From an uncultured Lactobacillus sp. (lineage in GTDB: Bacteria; Bacillota; Bacilli; Lactobacillales; Lactobacillaceae), in the NCBI GenBank assembly GCA_910587695.1, contig CAJUNC010000010.1, positions 27,411 through 91,410 on the forward strand: a stretch of DNA of 64,000 bases, read 5' to 3'. How positions within the stretch are numbered: position 1 is the first letter of the stretch; each line of letters starts with the position of its first letter. The position numbers were made by a program, and so were the translations under genes. Shown here one piece after another: positions 17,506 to 25,431 of this stretch. The notes under the pieces were generated by a model. It saw only the letters and a list, made by a program, of their open reading frames with translations, was not told the DNA's origin and searched no databases.

Positions 17506-18573
17506 CTATAGAAATGATGGGAAAGGCACATCATTTTCTTTAGTGAAGACATCTTTAAAGCCTCGATCATACATGAATTCAAGGCGATCTTTGTCTTCTG
17601 GATAGGTGAATTTACCCCCAACTTGCCAGATAAATGGTTTGAAATCATATTGCAATCGATCCTTGCGTAAACGCCAAAGTTCAATGATCTCTTTTGGATC
17701 AGCATAAAAATTGGTCCAAATATCATAGTGTACTGGGATCACAACTTTAGCTCTCAATGACTCTGCCATGCGCAAAATGTCGATCGAAGTTACCTTATCC
17801 GTGATCCCCCGTGGATTTTCACCGTAAGCTCCCAACACTACATCGATCTGATTTTCATTGCCGTGTTTTGCAAATTCATTAGCATAATGCGAATCAGCGG
17901 CGTGATAAAGGTTGCCTCCAGATGTTTCAAATAAGTAATTAACAGCGATCTTATCCATATCCTGTGGTAGTTTGCCCGCTAATTTAACTTTAGGATCACT
18001 TTCTGTTACTAAAGCTGTTCGGTCGAAAGCTTCCATCGCTTTGACCGTGACCGCACCGACCTTGACTTCATCGCCTGGCTTGACTACGATCAGTTTTTCT
18101 TCTGGCACGCCCCATTTTCTCCAAGTTGCTACAACTTCTTTGGGACCGATAAATTTAGCTTCAGGGCAGTTTTTTTCGACTGCCGCTGCTGTGTTGATAT
18201 CCAAATGATCAGAGTGGATATGGGAAACACACAGCGCATCGACATCCTTGATCGCAAATGGATCGATCACAAATGGTTGATTGCGCAAGTTTGGTTGTTG
18301 GATCTGGCAGCCTGACATTCGCATCATCTGATGACCAGCCTTCATCTTACCCGTTCCGTGTGTCTGTTTACCTGTTCCACACCACAGATCACATAAAATA
18401 TTCGTGTCTTCATGGGTCTTTAGCCAGATCCCTGTACAACCAAGCCACCACATTGAAAAGCTACCGGCTTTGACCTTTGTCTCAGCGATCTCTTCATTTA
18501 AGTATGTGCCCCATTCTGGGAAAGTTGACAAGATCCAACTCTTGCGCGAAATATCATTGATCGTTTTTGCCAT
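17506..18573 (-). CDS. ulaG: L-ascorbate-6-phosphate lactonase
   Basis: Opens the lactone ring of L-ascorbate 6-phosphate to 3-keto-L-gulonate 6-phosphate. It has 355 residues of the metallo-beta-lactamase fold, cytoplasmic. The metal-binding motif CVSHIHSDHLD is near residue 130, with a conserved N-terminus (SRKSWILSTFPEWGTYLNEE), LGCTGIWLKTHEDTN, and later His residues in YHAADSHYANE and VVIPVHYDIW. It is the first gene of the operon and starts after GGAGGAAG. Its upstream region carries cre-like and repeated elements shared with the divergent regulator side. Confidence 0.96.
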   Translation of the reverse strand: MAKTINDISRKSWILSTFPEWGTYLNEEIAETKVKAGSFSMWWLGCTGIWLKTHEDTNILCDLWCGTGKQTHGTGKMKAGHQMMRMSGCQIQQPNLRNQPFVIDPFAIKDVDALCVSHIHSDHLDINTAAAVEKNCPEAKFIGPKEVVATWRKWGVPEEKLIVVKPGDEVKVGAVTVKAMEAFDRTALVTESDPKVKLAGKLPQDMDKIAVNYLFETSGGNLYHAADSHYANEFAKHGNENQIDVVLGAYGENPRGITDKVTSIDILRMAESLRAKVVIPVHYDIWTNFYADPKEIIELWRLRKDRLQYDFKPFIWQVGGKFTYPEDKDRLEFMYDRGFKDVFTKENDVPFPSFL

Positions 18574-18621
18574 ATTACTTCCTCCATTTCAAGTTTTTCT
18601 CTACGCTTATAGAATATCACT

Positions 18622-18751
18622 TTTGAAAACGCTTAACACAACTTTATATGTTAATATAACGTATTTTATGTTAATTATCATAAAAATAAAGGATTTAAGG
18701 TTTAGAAAAACTATTTATTGTTAATGTAAACGCTTTTTGTTATCATATAAT
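18622..18751. promoter_or_regulatory. Divergent ula control region: cre-like sites and phased ATGTTAAT repeats
   Basis: The 209 bp between ulaG and the divergent genes hold a cre-like TTGAAAACGCTTAACA (18623-18638) and a second, TGTAAACGCTTTTT (18725-18738). The octamer ATGTTAAT occurs at 18648-18655 and 18668-18675, exactly 20 bp apart. A variant TTGTTAAT is at 18718-18725, 50 bp further on. The -10 TATAAT for the rightward transcript is at 18746-18751, without a good -35. The repeats are candidate UlaR operators (inference). Confidence 0.55.
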
Positions 18752-18782
18752 CAGAAAATAGTCGAAAGGAGTTGCTCGCTTT

Positions 18783-19541
18783 ATGAAAAAGATTTTTTGG
18801 AATTCTTACTCAGTCACTAAACAGCTTGGACTTTTGCTCATCTACCTTATTTTTACGTTCTATATCGTCACGGCTACCATAACTACCCCTGCCTTGAGTG
18901 CCAAATTGCTCTATGCACTTGGTGGTGGTGTGATCTTAGTTGGTGCATTGTACTACGAATACTTGAAATTTCTCTACACCAAAATGACGACAGCTTTGAC
19001 GATACAGACCGATCTGCCTCAAAGTAAAAAAGCCCGTGAAAAGTTAGTCAAATATGACATTTTTAACGGATTTAAGGGCTCACTGATCATTTTTGATTCT
19101 CTTCTCTTGATGGACGAAGGTAACTATCAAGGTTGTCTAGAACATATGGAACAACACCATGATTTTTTCCACGGTTCACCCGATTATTTGTTCATTTTTT
19201 GGCACAACCAGCTTTTATGTTATTATTTTCTAAAAGAGCCTACAAAAATGCTTTACTGTGGCGACAAATTACGTGAATTCAAACACAGTGATCAAAAACA
19301 TTTTAGTCCACTTTTTTCATTTGATGAGATCGACGCCTTGATCGCTTCAGCTAACGGTTTGCACCAAAAGAGCATTCGTTACTTGGATAAGATCTCACCT
19401 AAACGACTAAATACGCGCGAAAAGGCTTATTACTATCAGCTTTTGGTAAATGAATATCGCATCTTAAATGATTCTAAACAGGTGGGGCACTATTTAAAAC
19501 GCGCCCGCCAGTATCAAAATACGATGCACTTCAGGGGGTGA
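18783..19541 (+). CDS. Unrecognised membrane-anchored protein upstream of ulaR
   Basis: I do not recognise this 252-residue protein. Seen directly: a short basic N-terminus, two hydrophobic helices (about 13-33 LGLLLIYLIFTFYIVTATIT and about 40-62), then about 185 cytoplasmic residues that are helical and rich in aromatic residues. The spacing of LMDEGNYQGCLEHMEQH, NQLLCYYFLKEPTKMLYCGDKLREF and YYYQLLVNEYRILNDSKQVGHY resembles TPR-like helical pairs. It starts at an ATG after GAAAGGAG and ends 6 bp before ulaR, so the two form an operon divergent from the ula genes. A role in sensing or in controlling UlaR is possible but not shown. Confidence 0.75.
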   Translation: MKKIFWNSYSVTKQLGLLLIYLIFTFYIVTATITTPALSAKLLYALGGGVILVGALYYEYLKFLYTKMTTALTIQTDLPQSKKAREKLVKYDIFNGFKGSLIIFDSLLLMDEGNYQGCLEHMEQHHDFFHGSPDYLFIFWHNQLLCYYFLKEPTKMLYCGDKLREFKHSDQKHFSPLFSFDEIDALIASANGLHQKSIRYLDKISPKRLNTREKAYYYQLLVNEYRILNDSKQVGHYLKRARQYQNTMHFRG

Positions 19542-19547
19542 TTTATA

Positions 19548-20315
19548 ATGAAAAGCTCTAATCAAGTGATCAAAAAAAGGCGCGTTGCTTTGACCGACTA
19601 TCTTAAAGAAAAACAAACTGTCACGATCAGCGAACTGAGTCAGCAATTTAACGTTTCTGAAATGACGATCCGTCGTGATTGCGAGATCTTAGCAAAGATG
19701 GGCTTATTAGAACGCTCCTTTGGTAAGATAGTTTATGTCGAACAAGCTGTCGATAAGATCGGTTCTGAAGATCCGCTTGATAAATTAAAGGATAAATTAG
19801 CTAAAGAAGCCAGCAATATGATCAGCGACGGTCAGATCATATTTATCAACTCGAGTAATACTGCTGTCAAAGTCCTTGAATATCTGACTGATAAAAATAT
19901 CACCGTTTTGACCAATAATCTTCATGCTTTAGGCTATCAAAAAAATTCAAAAACTAATGTGGTCTTGAGCGGTGGTGAAGTCAATTTTGCCAAAGAAGTC
20001 ATGATCGGCGACATTGCTTTTAATTCATTCAATAGCATGCGTTCAAATGTGACATTGATCGGTTGCAATGGTCTAAGCGACCAAACTGGGATCTCAACTT
20101 CCCAGATCAATGAAGCCCGGATCAATCGCAAGATCATCCAAAATTCAGGGCAAGTCGTCGTTTTAGCTGACTACACCAAGCTCGGCAAGGTCTCTAATTT
20201 TACTGTAGGTAGTATTGATGATGTTGATGTTTTGATCACAGATTCATTTGCCGATCCTAAACTCGTTGCTAAATTTGAAAAAAACGGGATCCAGGTCATC
20301 CAAGTACCGATCTAG
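19548..20315 (+). CDS. ulaR: DeoR-family regulator of the ascorbate operon
   Basis: DeoR-type transcriptional regulator, 255 residues. The N-terminal helix-turn-helix is VTISELSQQFNVSEMTIRRD (20-39), followed by the DeoR C-terminal sensor of sugar-isomerase fold with IIFINSSNTAVKVLEYL, VVLSGGEVNFAKEVMIG and VVVLADYTKLGKVSNF. The canonical GxGTT-type phosphate-binding loop is here NSSNTAVK, somewhat altered. It starts after AGGGGGTGA. The divergent position next to ulaG makes it the local regulator (UlaR, whose E. coli homologue responds to ascorbate 6-phosphate). The upstream membrane protein is co-transcribed. Confidence 0.88.
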   Translation: MKSSNQVIKKRRVALTDYLKEKQTVTISELSQQFNVSEMTIRRDCEILAKMGLLERSFGKIVYVEQAVDKIGSEDPLDKLKDKLAKEASNMISDGQIIFINSSNTAVKVLEYLTDKNITVLTNNLHALGYQKNSKTNVVLSGGEVNFAKEVMIGDIAFNSFNSMRSNVTLIGCNGLSDQTGISTSQINEARINRKIIQNSGQVVVLADYTKLGKVSNFTVGSIDDVDVLITDSFADPKLVAKFEKNGIQVIQVPI

Positions 20316-20317
20316 TT

Positions 20318-20358
20318 AAAAAAACCTTAAACTCAAAAGTAGAGCTTAAGGTTTTTTT
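20318..20358. terminator. Bidirectional terminator after ulaR
   Basis: AAAAAAACCTTAA and TTAAGGTTTTTTT form a stem between the convergent ulaR and lacR-like genes. Confidence 0.9.
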
Positions 20359-20370
20359 GGTACATCAAGA

Positions 20371-21138
20371 TCAGTCCGTATATTTATCCACTTCGATCTT
20401 GGTATACTTTTGATAATGTTCTAATGTATCAAGAGCCACTGAACTATTGGTCAATAGGGCATCCACATTATATAAACTATAAAAGTTATAAAAATCATTA
20501 CGATTGAACTTATATTTATCCATCACGACATATCTTTCTTGCGCATTGTTCAACCCTAACGCTTCAGCTTGTCCTTCTTCGGTATTAGCCGCCATCATAT
20601 TGTCATTATTGACGCCGTTGACACCAACAAATGCCTTGGTGAATTTGAGATCTTCAAGTAACTTGATCGTTAAGCCCCCGATAAATTCACCTGAATGGCG
20701 CCGATAATTGCCCCCGACTAAGATCAATTCTGCTGAAGTTTTTTGCCACGCTTCAAAGACTGGTAAACTATTGGTCACGATTCGCAAAGTTTCTGGTTTT
20801 TCAACATAATTTACGATCAATTCAAGGGTCGTGCCAGCCCCAATATAGATCGTATCTTTTGGCTTGATCTTTTGTGCAGCTAGTTTAGCAACTTCTTGTT
20901 TTTCGACCAAATGGAGCTCTTTTTTCTGATTACGCGAGAGCTCGACTTCCTCGATATTAGCGATCTTTTGAGCGCCTCCATGTAATCGGATCAATTTACC
21001 ACTCTTATCTAGTTCGTCTAAGTCCCGCCTGATCGTCATATCTGAAACACCTAGAGTAGTGATCAACTCATTTACCGTAACGATCTCTTGTTGATCAACG
21101 ATCTCTAAAATTTTTAATAAACGTTCTTTTTTTAACAT
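20371..21138 (-). CDS. DeoR/LacR-family transcriptional regulator (orphan)
   Basis: DeoR-family repressor, 255 residues. The helix-turn-helix is VTVNELITTLGVSDMTIRRD (18-37), followed by a complete sensor domain (TIYIGAGTTLELIVNYV, LILVGGNYRRHSGEFIGG, RYVVMDKYKFNRNDFY). It most resembles LacR, the lactose phosphotransferase-type repressors, which respond to tagatose 6-phosphate. No tagatose or lactose PTS genes are adjacent, so its target lies elsewhere. It starts at an ATG after TAGGGGC and is a single-gene transcript. Confidence 0.85.
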   Translation of the reverse strand: MLKKERLLKILEIVDQQEIVTVNELITTLGVSDMTIRRDLDELDKSGKLIRLHGGAQKIANIEEVELSRNQKKELHLVEKQEVAKLAAQKIKPKDTIYIGAGTTLELIVNYVEKPETLRIVTNSLPVFEAWQKTSAELILVGGNYRRHSGEFIGGLTIKLLEDLKFTKAFVGVNGVNNDNMMAANTEEGQAEALGLNNAQERYVVMDKYKFNRNDFYNFYSLYNVDALLTNSSVALDTLEHYQKYTKIEVDKYTD

Positions 21139-21207
21139 CGTCTTAGCCCCTAATTTTAGGATAACTCAACTATAACATAAACAGACAAAAGCAAATAGAT
21201 TTCATCA

Positions 21208-22599
21208 TCATAGCCCAAATTCTCCCGCTAATTCTTGATCGTCAGCGATCCGTTTCTTGATGCTCTTATCAAATGCTTTATCGAAATCAGCTAGATCTTC
21301 TTTTAGCTGTTTTAGTGGTTTTAATTGCTCATTTAGTTTTTCAACTGGCTTGGTATATAAACTTTCCTTATCAGCACCAGCATAATGCAAGACCTCCAGT
21401 ATTTCTTCTTCCGTGAGATCCGTCCCGATCTGGCGCGCCATTTGTAAAGTCTCATTCCAATTGGCTTCTAACTTTGCTTCGATCTGTTTTTGCGTCTGTT
21501 CGAGCACTTCGATCCCTGCTTGTCCGTGTTCTTTGATCGCAGCTTTTAGAGCGTAAGCCAAAGCTGCATCTAGTTTGATCTTGCCACCTTTGACGCTATA
21601 TTTATGTCCATACTTCTTTCGTGATCCACATATCTTAGATAAACGATTGGCTAAATTCGTATCAGCTTTTGCCACTTTTGTTTCAAACGTGGCCTGTGTT
21701 TTTGAAACTGTCACTTTATGATGTGAATATCTAAGCTGGCCTTTTTCAGCGAACCAGTTAGCTACGTTATGATTTTCATTGATGAGCTTTTCTAATTTTT
21801 CTTTACTTACAGAGATCGTCTGACCATTTTTCAAAATAAGTTTGCCCTGTGAAAATGAGCGCAATGTCTTTTCCAGATCGATATCACCCATCCCTGTCCC
21901 GTTTTTATAGTAATGCTGAAAATCCCCCTTGAAAAGTCCACCAAACAAGGTATAGCTGCTGTTATAATTACCGATAAGATCATCAGCATTCAAATAACTA
22001 GTAATTTTAGTCGGATTATCTAAGATGTACTGCTTATCTTTTTTACTCAACTTATCTTTGGGTACGGGTGCATTAAACGTTACTGTCTTTAGGTGCTTTT
22101 TGGCACCAACAGTCAAAGCTAGTGAACCACCTAAAGAATGTCCCGTCACTGCGATCTTTGCTTTAGGATAGCGTTTTTGAATATAGTTGGCATAACCCAA
22201 AGCGGTATCGAATTGACTCACTGGAGGCTCAAAGAGTTCGATCAGATTTTTGGTTTGAGATAAAGTGCCATCCACATCAGCAACATCGATCACATCAGTC
22301 ACTAGATCGACTTTATCCTCGGGGTTAGTCCCAGCATAAGCGATCGTGAGCTGACTGTAGTCCACCACCCCATCCTTTACTGGTGCAACTGTCATCGCCT
22401 GCATGTGGTTAGGAACACCGTACTGCTTTTTGTTGCCATAGGTGCCGTTGCGAGAGATATCGAGGATTTTATAGGCTGTACCATGTAGTTTTTGATCTTT
22501 AGAATATTCTGCACCCTTTAGAGGATCAACGTCATATACTTTTTTTGATAATAAATTATAATCATTGATATCTGGAATCACTTTTGTATCTTTCATCAT
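21208..22599 (-). CDS. Lipase class 3-like protein with C-terminal helical domain; candidate secreted lipase toxin
   Basis: A 463-residue protein. Residues about 1-230 form an alpha/beta-hydrolase of the lipase-3/DUF2974 type: YSQLTIAYAGTNPEDKVD, nucleophile elbow AVTGHSLGGSLALT (Ser near 155), TVTFNAPVP, and a late D in NADDLIGNY. No signal peptide or membrane segment is present. Residues about 230-463 are charged and helical (coiled-coil-like VLEQTQKQIEAKLEANWNET, PLKQLKEDLADFDKAF). This order, enzyme first and helical region last, matches the reverse-arrangement type VII secreted lipase toxins such as S. aureus TslA. The gene overlaps by 38 bp a small membrane-anchored DUF1433-like gene upstream, as toxin and immunity genes do. 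It starts at an ATG after GGGAGGG. The lipase fold is firm; secretion and toxicity are inference, and no ESS genes lie in the window. Confidence 0.8.
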   Translation of the reverse strand: MMKDTKVIPDINDYNLLSKKVYDVDPLKGAEYSKDQKLHGTAYKILDISRNGTYGNKKQYGVPNHMQAMTVAPVKDGVVDYSQLTIAYAGTNPEDKVDLVTDVIDVADVDGTLSQTKNLIELFEPPVSQFDTALGYANYIQKRYPKAKIAVTGHSLGGSLALTVGAKKHLKTVTFNAPVPKDKLSKKDKQYILDNPTKITSYLNADDLIGNYNSSYTLFGGLFKGDFQHYYKNGTGMGDIDLEKTLRSFSQGKLILKNGQTISVSKEKLEKLINENHNVANWFAEKGQLRYSHHKVTVSKTQATFETKVAKADTNLANRLSKICGSRKKYGHKYSVKGGKIKLDAALAYALKAAIKEHGQAGIEVLEQTQKQIEAKLEANWNETLQMARQIGTDLTEEEILEVLHYAGADKESLYTKPVEKLNEQLKPLKQLKEDLADFDKAFDKSIKKRIADDQELAGEFGL

Positions 22600-23065
22600 G
22601 TTGTTTTCCCTCCCAGTAAATCACCTTAACACTATCTAATGTCTTATTTTTCATAGTCTTTCCAGTATAGCTATACTCATTATCATCAAAAGATCCACCT
22701 GGATCAGTTGGATTGTCGTCTTCATCAACGCTTATACCTTCAATAATATTCTGCTTCTTTGCATTTATGATGACTGATACACTTCGTCCACCTGATCCTA
22801 AAATTCCATGTGTATATATCTTTCCTACCTCAATTGTCTTGATTTCTGGCCCTTCATAATGCTGTACGACCCACAATGCGATCTTTTGTCTGGCCTCGGC
22901 TTGCTCTTTGACTTCTTTTTTACTTTCCTTGATCGACTCGGCTTTTTGACGTTTTTGTCTTTCGATCCGCAAATGTTCTACTCCCTTGATGATCGCCATA
23001 CTAGCTCCTCCTATCAAAAATAAACCAAGGATCACAACAACTACTAACTTGTATTTTCTTTGCAT
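22562..23065 (-). CDS. Small membrane-anchored protein, DUF1433/DUF1310-like; candidate immunity partner of the lipase
   Basis: A 167-residue protein with one N-terminal membrane helix (VVVVILGLFLIGGASMAII, about 8-26). There is no lipobox Cys, so it is a signal anchor rather than a lipoprotein. A charged coiled linker (KRQKAESIKESKKEVKEQAE) leads to a small extracellular beta-rich domain with IKTIEVGKIYTHG, GSGGRSVSVIINAKKQN and DEDDNPTDPGG. This pattern resembles DUF1433/DUF1310 proteins; TilA, the immunity lipoprotein to TslA, is of the DUF1433 type. The gene precedes and overlaps the lipase gene. An outward-facing anchored inhibitor next to an exported lipase is the simplest reading, but the family assignment is by eye only. 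Confidence 0.65.
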   Translation of the reverse strand: MQRKYKLVVVVILGLFLIGGASMAIIKGVEHLRIERQKRQKAESIKESKKEVKEQAEARQKIALWVVQHYEGPEIKTIEVGKIYTHGILGSGGRSVSVIINAKKQNIIEGISVDEDDNPTDPGGSFDDNEYSYTGKTMKNKTLDSVKVIYWEGKQHDERYKSDSRYQ

Positions 23066-23171
23066 AGTGTCTCTTAATTCCTTATTTGCTCAATAATTTT
23101 CCTCTTTCTTACTTAAAACACATTGTTTTTGAATGAAATTTTAACACTAATCTTCATTAACATCCAATATT

Positions 23172-23210
23172 TTTATAAAAATAACCTACACTAGCAATTC
23201 TAGCGTAGGT
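23172..23210 (-). terminator. Probable terminator downstream of the DUF1129 gene
   Basis: On the minus strand, ACCTACGCTAG and CTAGTGTAGGT form an 11-bp stem with a 5-base loop, followed by a TATTTTTAT tract. It separates the DUF1129 transcript from the lipase pair. Confidence 0.6.
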
Positions 23211-23270
23211 CAATAATAGTTTGTCTAAGCATACACAAAATATAGCTACCGCTGGCAATGAAACGTAGTA

Positions 23271-23329
23271 AATAGTAAGGGCACCACTATGATACACTTT
23301 TTGCATCACAGTGGTGCCCTTGCTATTTA
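23271..23329. repeat. Long imperfect inverted repeat without T-tract
   Basis: Two 24-base arms (23271-23294 and 23306-23329, cores AGGGCACCACT and AGTGGTGCCCT) pair at 22 of 24 positions around an 11-base loop. No T-run follows on either strand. It lies between the DUF1129 gene and the weaker hairpin upstream of the lipase pair, and is either a structured RNA element or a small mobile palindrome. Confidence 0.7.
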
Positions 23330-23364
23330 TACGGCGCTGACCGCATTATCAAACACTCTTTTTA

Positions 23365-24087
23365 CTAAAACATTACACTTCTGAAATTGTATTTCTTCTT
23401 TAGATAACGTCTTACCAAGTACCCTAAACCAGCTAAGATAGCATAAACGATCGGTTCCATCGTACGATTGATCGAAACTGGGATAAAGCTGATGATCCCA
23501 AAAGCAACGACCCAGATCAAGATCAATTCTAATGTGATCAGTAAAGTCTTGATCCAGCGCTTTTTACCCTTTTCTTTGCGGGCTGATAGCATACTACGAT
23601 AGAAGAACGCTAAGCCGACCCCAGCGATCGTTGAAGTTGCTAACAAGGTGATCCAGCCACCACTGACATCAGCTTGTTGTGGCGAAAAGACGCCTAATAA
23701 GGTATACATGATACAGAACATGATAAACATGATCAAGCCGTTATCCAAAGCTAAGATCCAAAACTTAGGTAATTCAGTAGGAGCTTCTGATTTTTTAGGT
23801 CCATTGATGATCAACTCTGCTTTTTCGGTGACCGTACCGTAAAGCTTAGTTGCCACAATACCTTGCTTTTGTTTCTCCTTTAACTCTTGATACATTTCAT
23901 TTAAAACTTGTTCTTTTTGTTCTGGATCATAATTTCTTTCGGTCAAAGCCTTATCCAAGTGGAAAAGGTAATCTTCATTACGCTTGGTCAGACCGGAAAA
24001 CTTTCCATCACGCATCGTCACTTCAACTTCTTTAGCACGCGCTTGTTGCTGTTGTGCTGCTTTTTCATTGCGTTTACTTTCTGCCAT
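23365..24087 (-). CDS. DUF1129-family membrane protein
   Basis: A 240-residue protein of the DUF1129 family, which lactobacilli usually carry just downstream of ychF. The N-terminal ~90 residues are soluble and charged, with the pattern RNEDYLFHLDKAL, NEMYQELKEKQKQGIVATKL and LYGTVTEKAELI typical of this family. Four hydrophobic helices follow (LDNGLIMFIMFCIMYTLLGV; WITLLATSTIAGVGLAFFYR; ITLELILIWVVAFGIISFI; VYAILAGLGYLV). The function is unknown. It starts after AAGGGGGAA and is 20 bp from ychF, so it is probably the end of the rsmG-noc-par operon. Confidence 0.85.
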   Translation of the reverse strand: MAESKRNEKAAQQQQARAKEVEVTMRDGKFSGLTKRNEDYLFHLDKALTERNYDPEQKEQVLNEMYQELKEKQKQGIVATKLYGTVTEKAELIINGPKKSEAPTELPKFWILALDNGLIMFIMFCIMYTLLGVFSPQQADVSGGWITLLATSTIAGVGLAFFYRSMLSARKEKGKKRWIKTLLITLELILIWVVAFGIISFIPVSINRTMEPIVYAILAGLGYLVRRYLKKKYNFRSVMF

Positions 24088-24106
24088 GAACTTTTCCCCC
24101 TATCGC

Positions 24107-25207
24107 TTAAACGTTAAATCTAAACTCGATGATGTCACCATCTTGAACTTCATATGCTTTACCTTCAAGGCGCAAGCGACCTGCTTCTTTAACAGCTTGC
24201 ATGCTACCATACTTATCTAGGTCAGCAAATGAGACCGTTTCAGCGCGGATAAAGCCACGTTCAAAGTCAGAGTGGATCACACCAGCAACTTGTGGAGCTT
24301 TCATTCCTTGTTTAAAAGTCCAAGCTCTAGTTTCCTTACCACCAGCAGTAAAGAACGTTGCCAAGCCAAGTAATTTGTAAGAAGCCCGGATCAAACGATC
24401 AAGCCCAGATTCTTCGACACCTTCCATTTCCAAGAATTCTTGCTTTTCGTCGTCATCCATTTCAGCGATCTCTTCTTCAGTTCGCGCACAAACAGCCAAA
24501 GCTTGCGAACCCTCATTTTCCGCAAATTCTTTGATCTGTTGGTAGTATTTGGAACTTTCTGGATCTGCCATATCTTCTTCGGCAATATTTGCTACGTAAA
24601 GCACTGGTTTAGAGGTCAACAAGAATAGACCCTTGACGATCTTTTGTTCATCTTCGTTAAATTCAAGTGAACGCACTGGTCGTTCTGCTTCTAAAGCTGG
24701 CTTGATCTTCTTTAAAACTTCAAATTCAGCCACCGCATCTTTATCCTTAGTACGTGCTACTTTTTCTACACGAGCATAGCGCTTGTTGACCGAATCAAGG
24801 TCGGCTAAGACTAATTCTAAATTGATCGTTTGGATATCTTCCAAAGGATCGACTTTATTAGCCACGTGGGTGATATTTTCATCATCAAAAGCCCGCACAA
24901 CATGCACGATCGCATCAACTTGGCGAATATTTTCTAAGAACTTGTTACCTAGACCTTCACCCTTGCTAGCACCCTTAACGATCCCAGCAATATCAGTAAA
25001 CTCAAAAGTCGTGTGTACGATCTTTTTAGCGGGAATGATCTCATCGATCCGGGCTAAACGTGGATCTGGAACTTCCACCATCCCGACGTTGGGGTCGATC
25101 GTTGCAAAAGGATAGTTCGCCATTTCAGCGCCTGCCTTTGTGATCGCGTTAAATAGTGTTGACTTGCCGACGTTTGGCAAACCGACGATACCTGCTGTTA
25201 ATGCCAT
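24107..25207 (-). CDS. ychF: Redox-regulated/ribosome-binding ATPase YchF (OLA1 family)
   Basis: Translation-associated P-loop ATPase, 366 residues. G1 GLPNVGKSTLFNAIT is at 7-21, G3-like region DIAGIVKGASKGEGLGNKFL near 72, and the altered G4 region VLYVANIAEED, which gives ATP rather than GTP preference in this family. The coiled-coil insertion is in the middle and the C-terminal TGS domain has FTAGGKETRAWTFKQGMKAPQ, HSDFERGFIRAE and the ending DGDIIEFRFNV. It is complete and of canonical length. It follows the parA-parB-DUF951 genes in the same direction. Confidence 0.97.
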   Translation of the reverse strand: MALTAGIVGLPNVGKSTLFNAITKAGAEMANYPFATIDPNVGMVEVPDPRLARIDEIIPAKKIVHTTFEFTDIAGIVKGASKGEGLGNKFLENIRQVDAIVHVVRAFDDENITHVANKVDPLEDIQTINLELVLADLDSVNKRYARVEKVARTKDKDAVAEFEVLKKIKPALEAERPVRSLEFNEDEQKIVKGLFLLTSKPVLYVANIAEEDMADPESSKYYQQIKEFAENEGSQALAVCARTEEEIAEMDDDEKQEFLEMEGVEESGLDRLIRASYKLLGLATFFTAGGKETRAWTFKQGMKAPQVAGVIHSDFERGFIRAETVSFADLDKYGSMQAVKEAGRLRLEGKAYEVQDGDIIEFRFNV

Positions 25208-25232
25208 TTGTTTTCCACTCTTTCTTAAAAAA

Positions 25233-25418
25233 TTATTCCCCGGCTTTTTCTAAAACTTTCTTCATCTTCTTATCGAACTCTTTACGTGGCATCATGATCA
25301 AACGTTTGCAGCCGGTGCATTGGATCTTGATGTCCATCCCCATGCGAATGATCTCCCAGCGATTGACGCCACAGGGGTGAGCCTTTTTCATTTCAACGAT
25401 ATCATGCAATTCATACAT
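25233..25418 (-). CDS. DUF951 family small zinc-ribbon-like protein
   Basis: A 61-residue cytoplasmic protein of the DUF951 family, found between parB and ychF across Firmicutes. It has MKKAHPCGVNRWEIIRMGMD followed by IKIQCTGCKRLIMMPR; the Cys residues plus His suggest a small metal-binding site. The function is unknown. The start at 25418 is preferred because GTGAGGG lies 6 bases upstream; the ATG at 25424 directly abuts that site. It sits 13 bp downstream of the parB stop. Confidence 0.88.
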   Translation of the reverse strand: MYELHDIVEMKKAHPCGVNRWEIIRMGMDIKIQCTGCKRLIMMPRKEFDKKMKKVLEKAGE

Positions 25419-25431
25419 AAGCATCCCTCAC

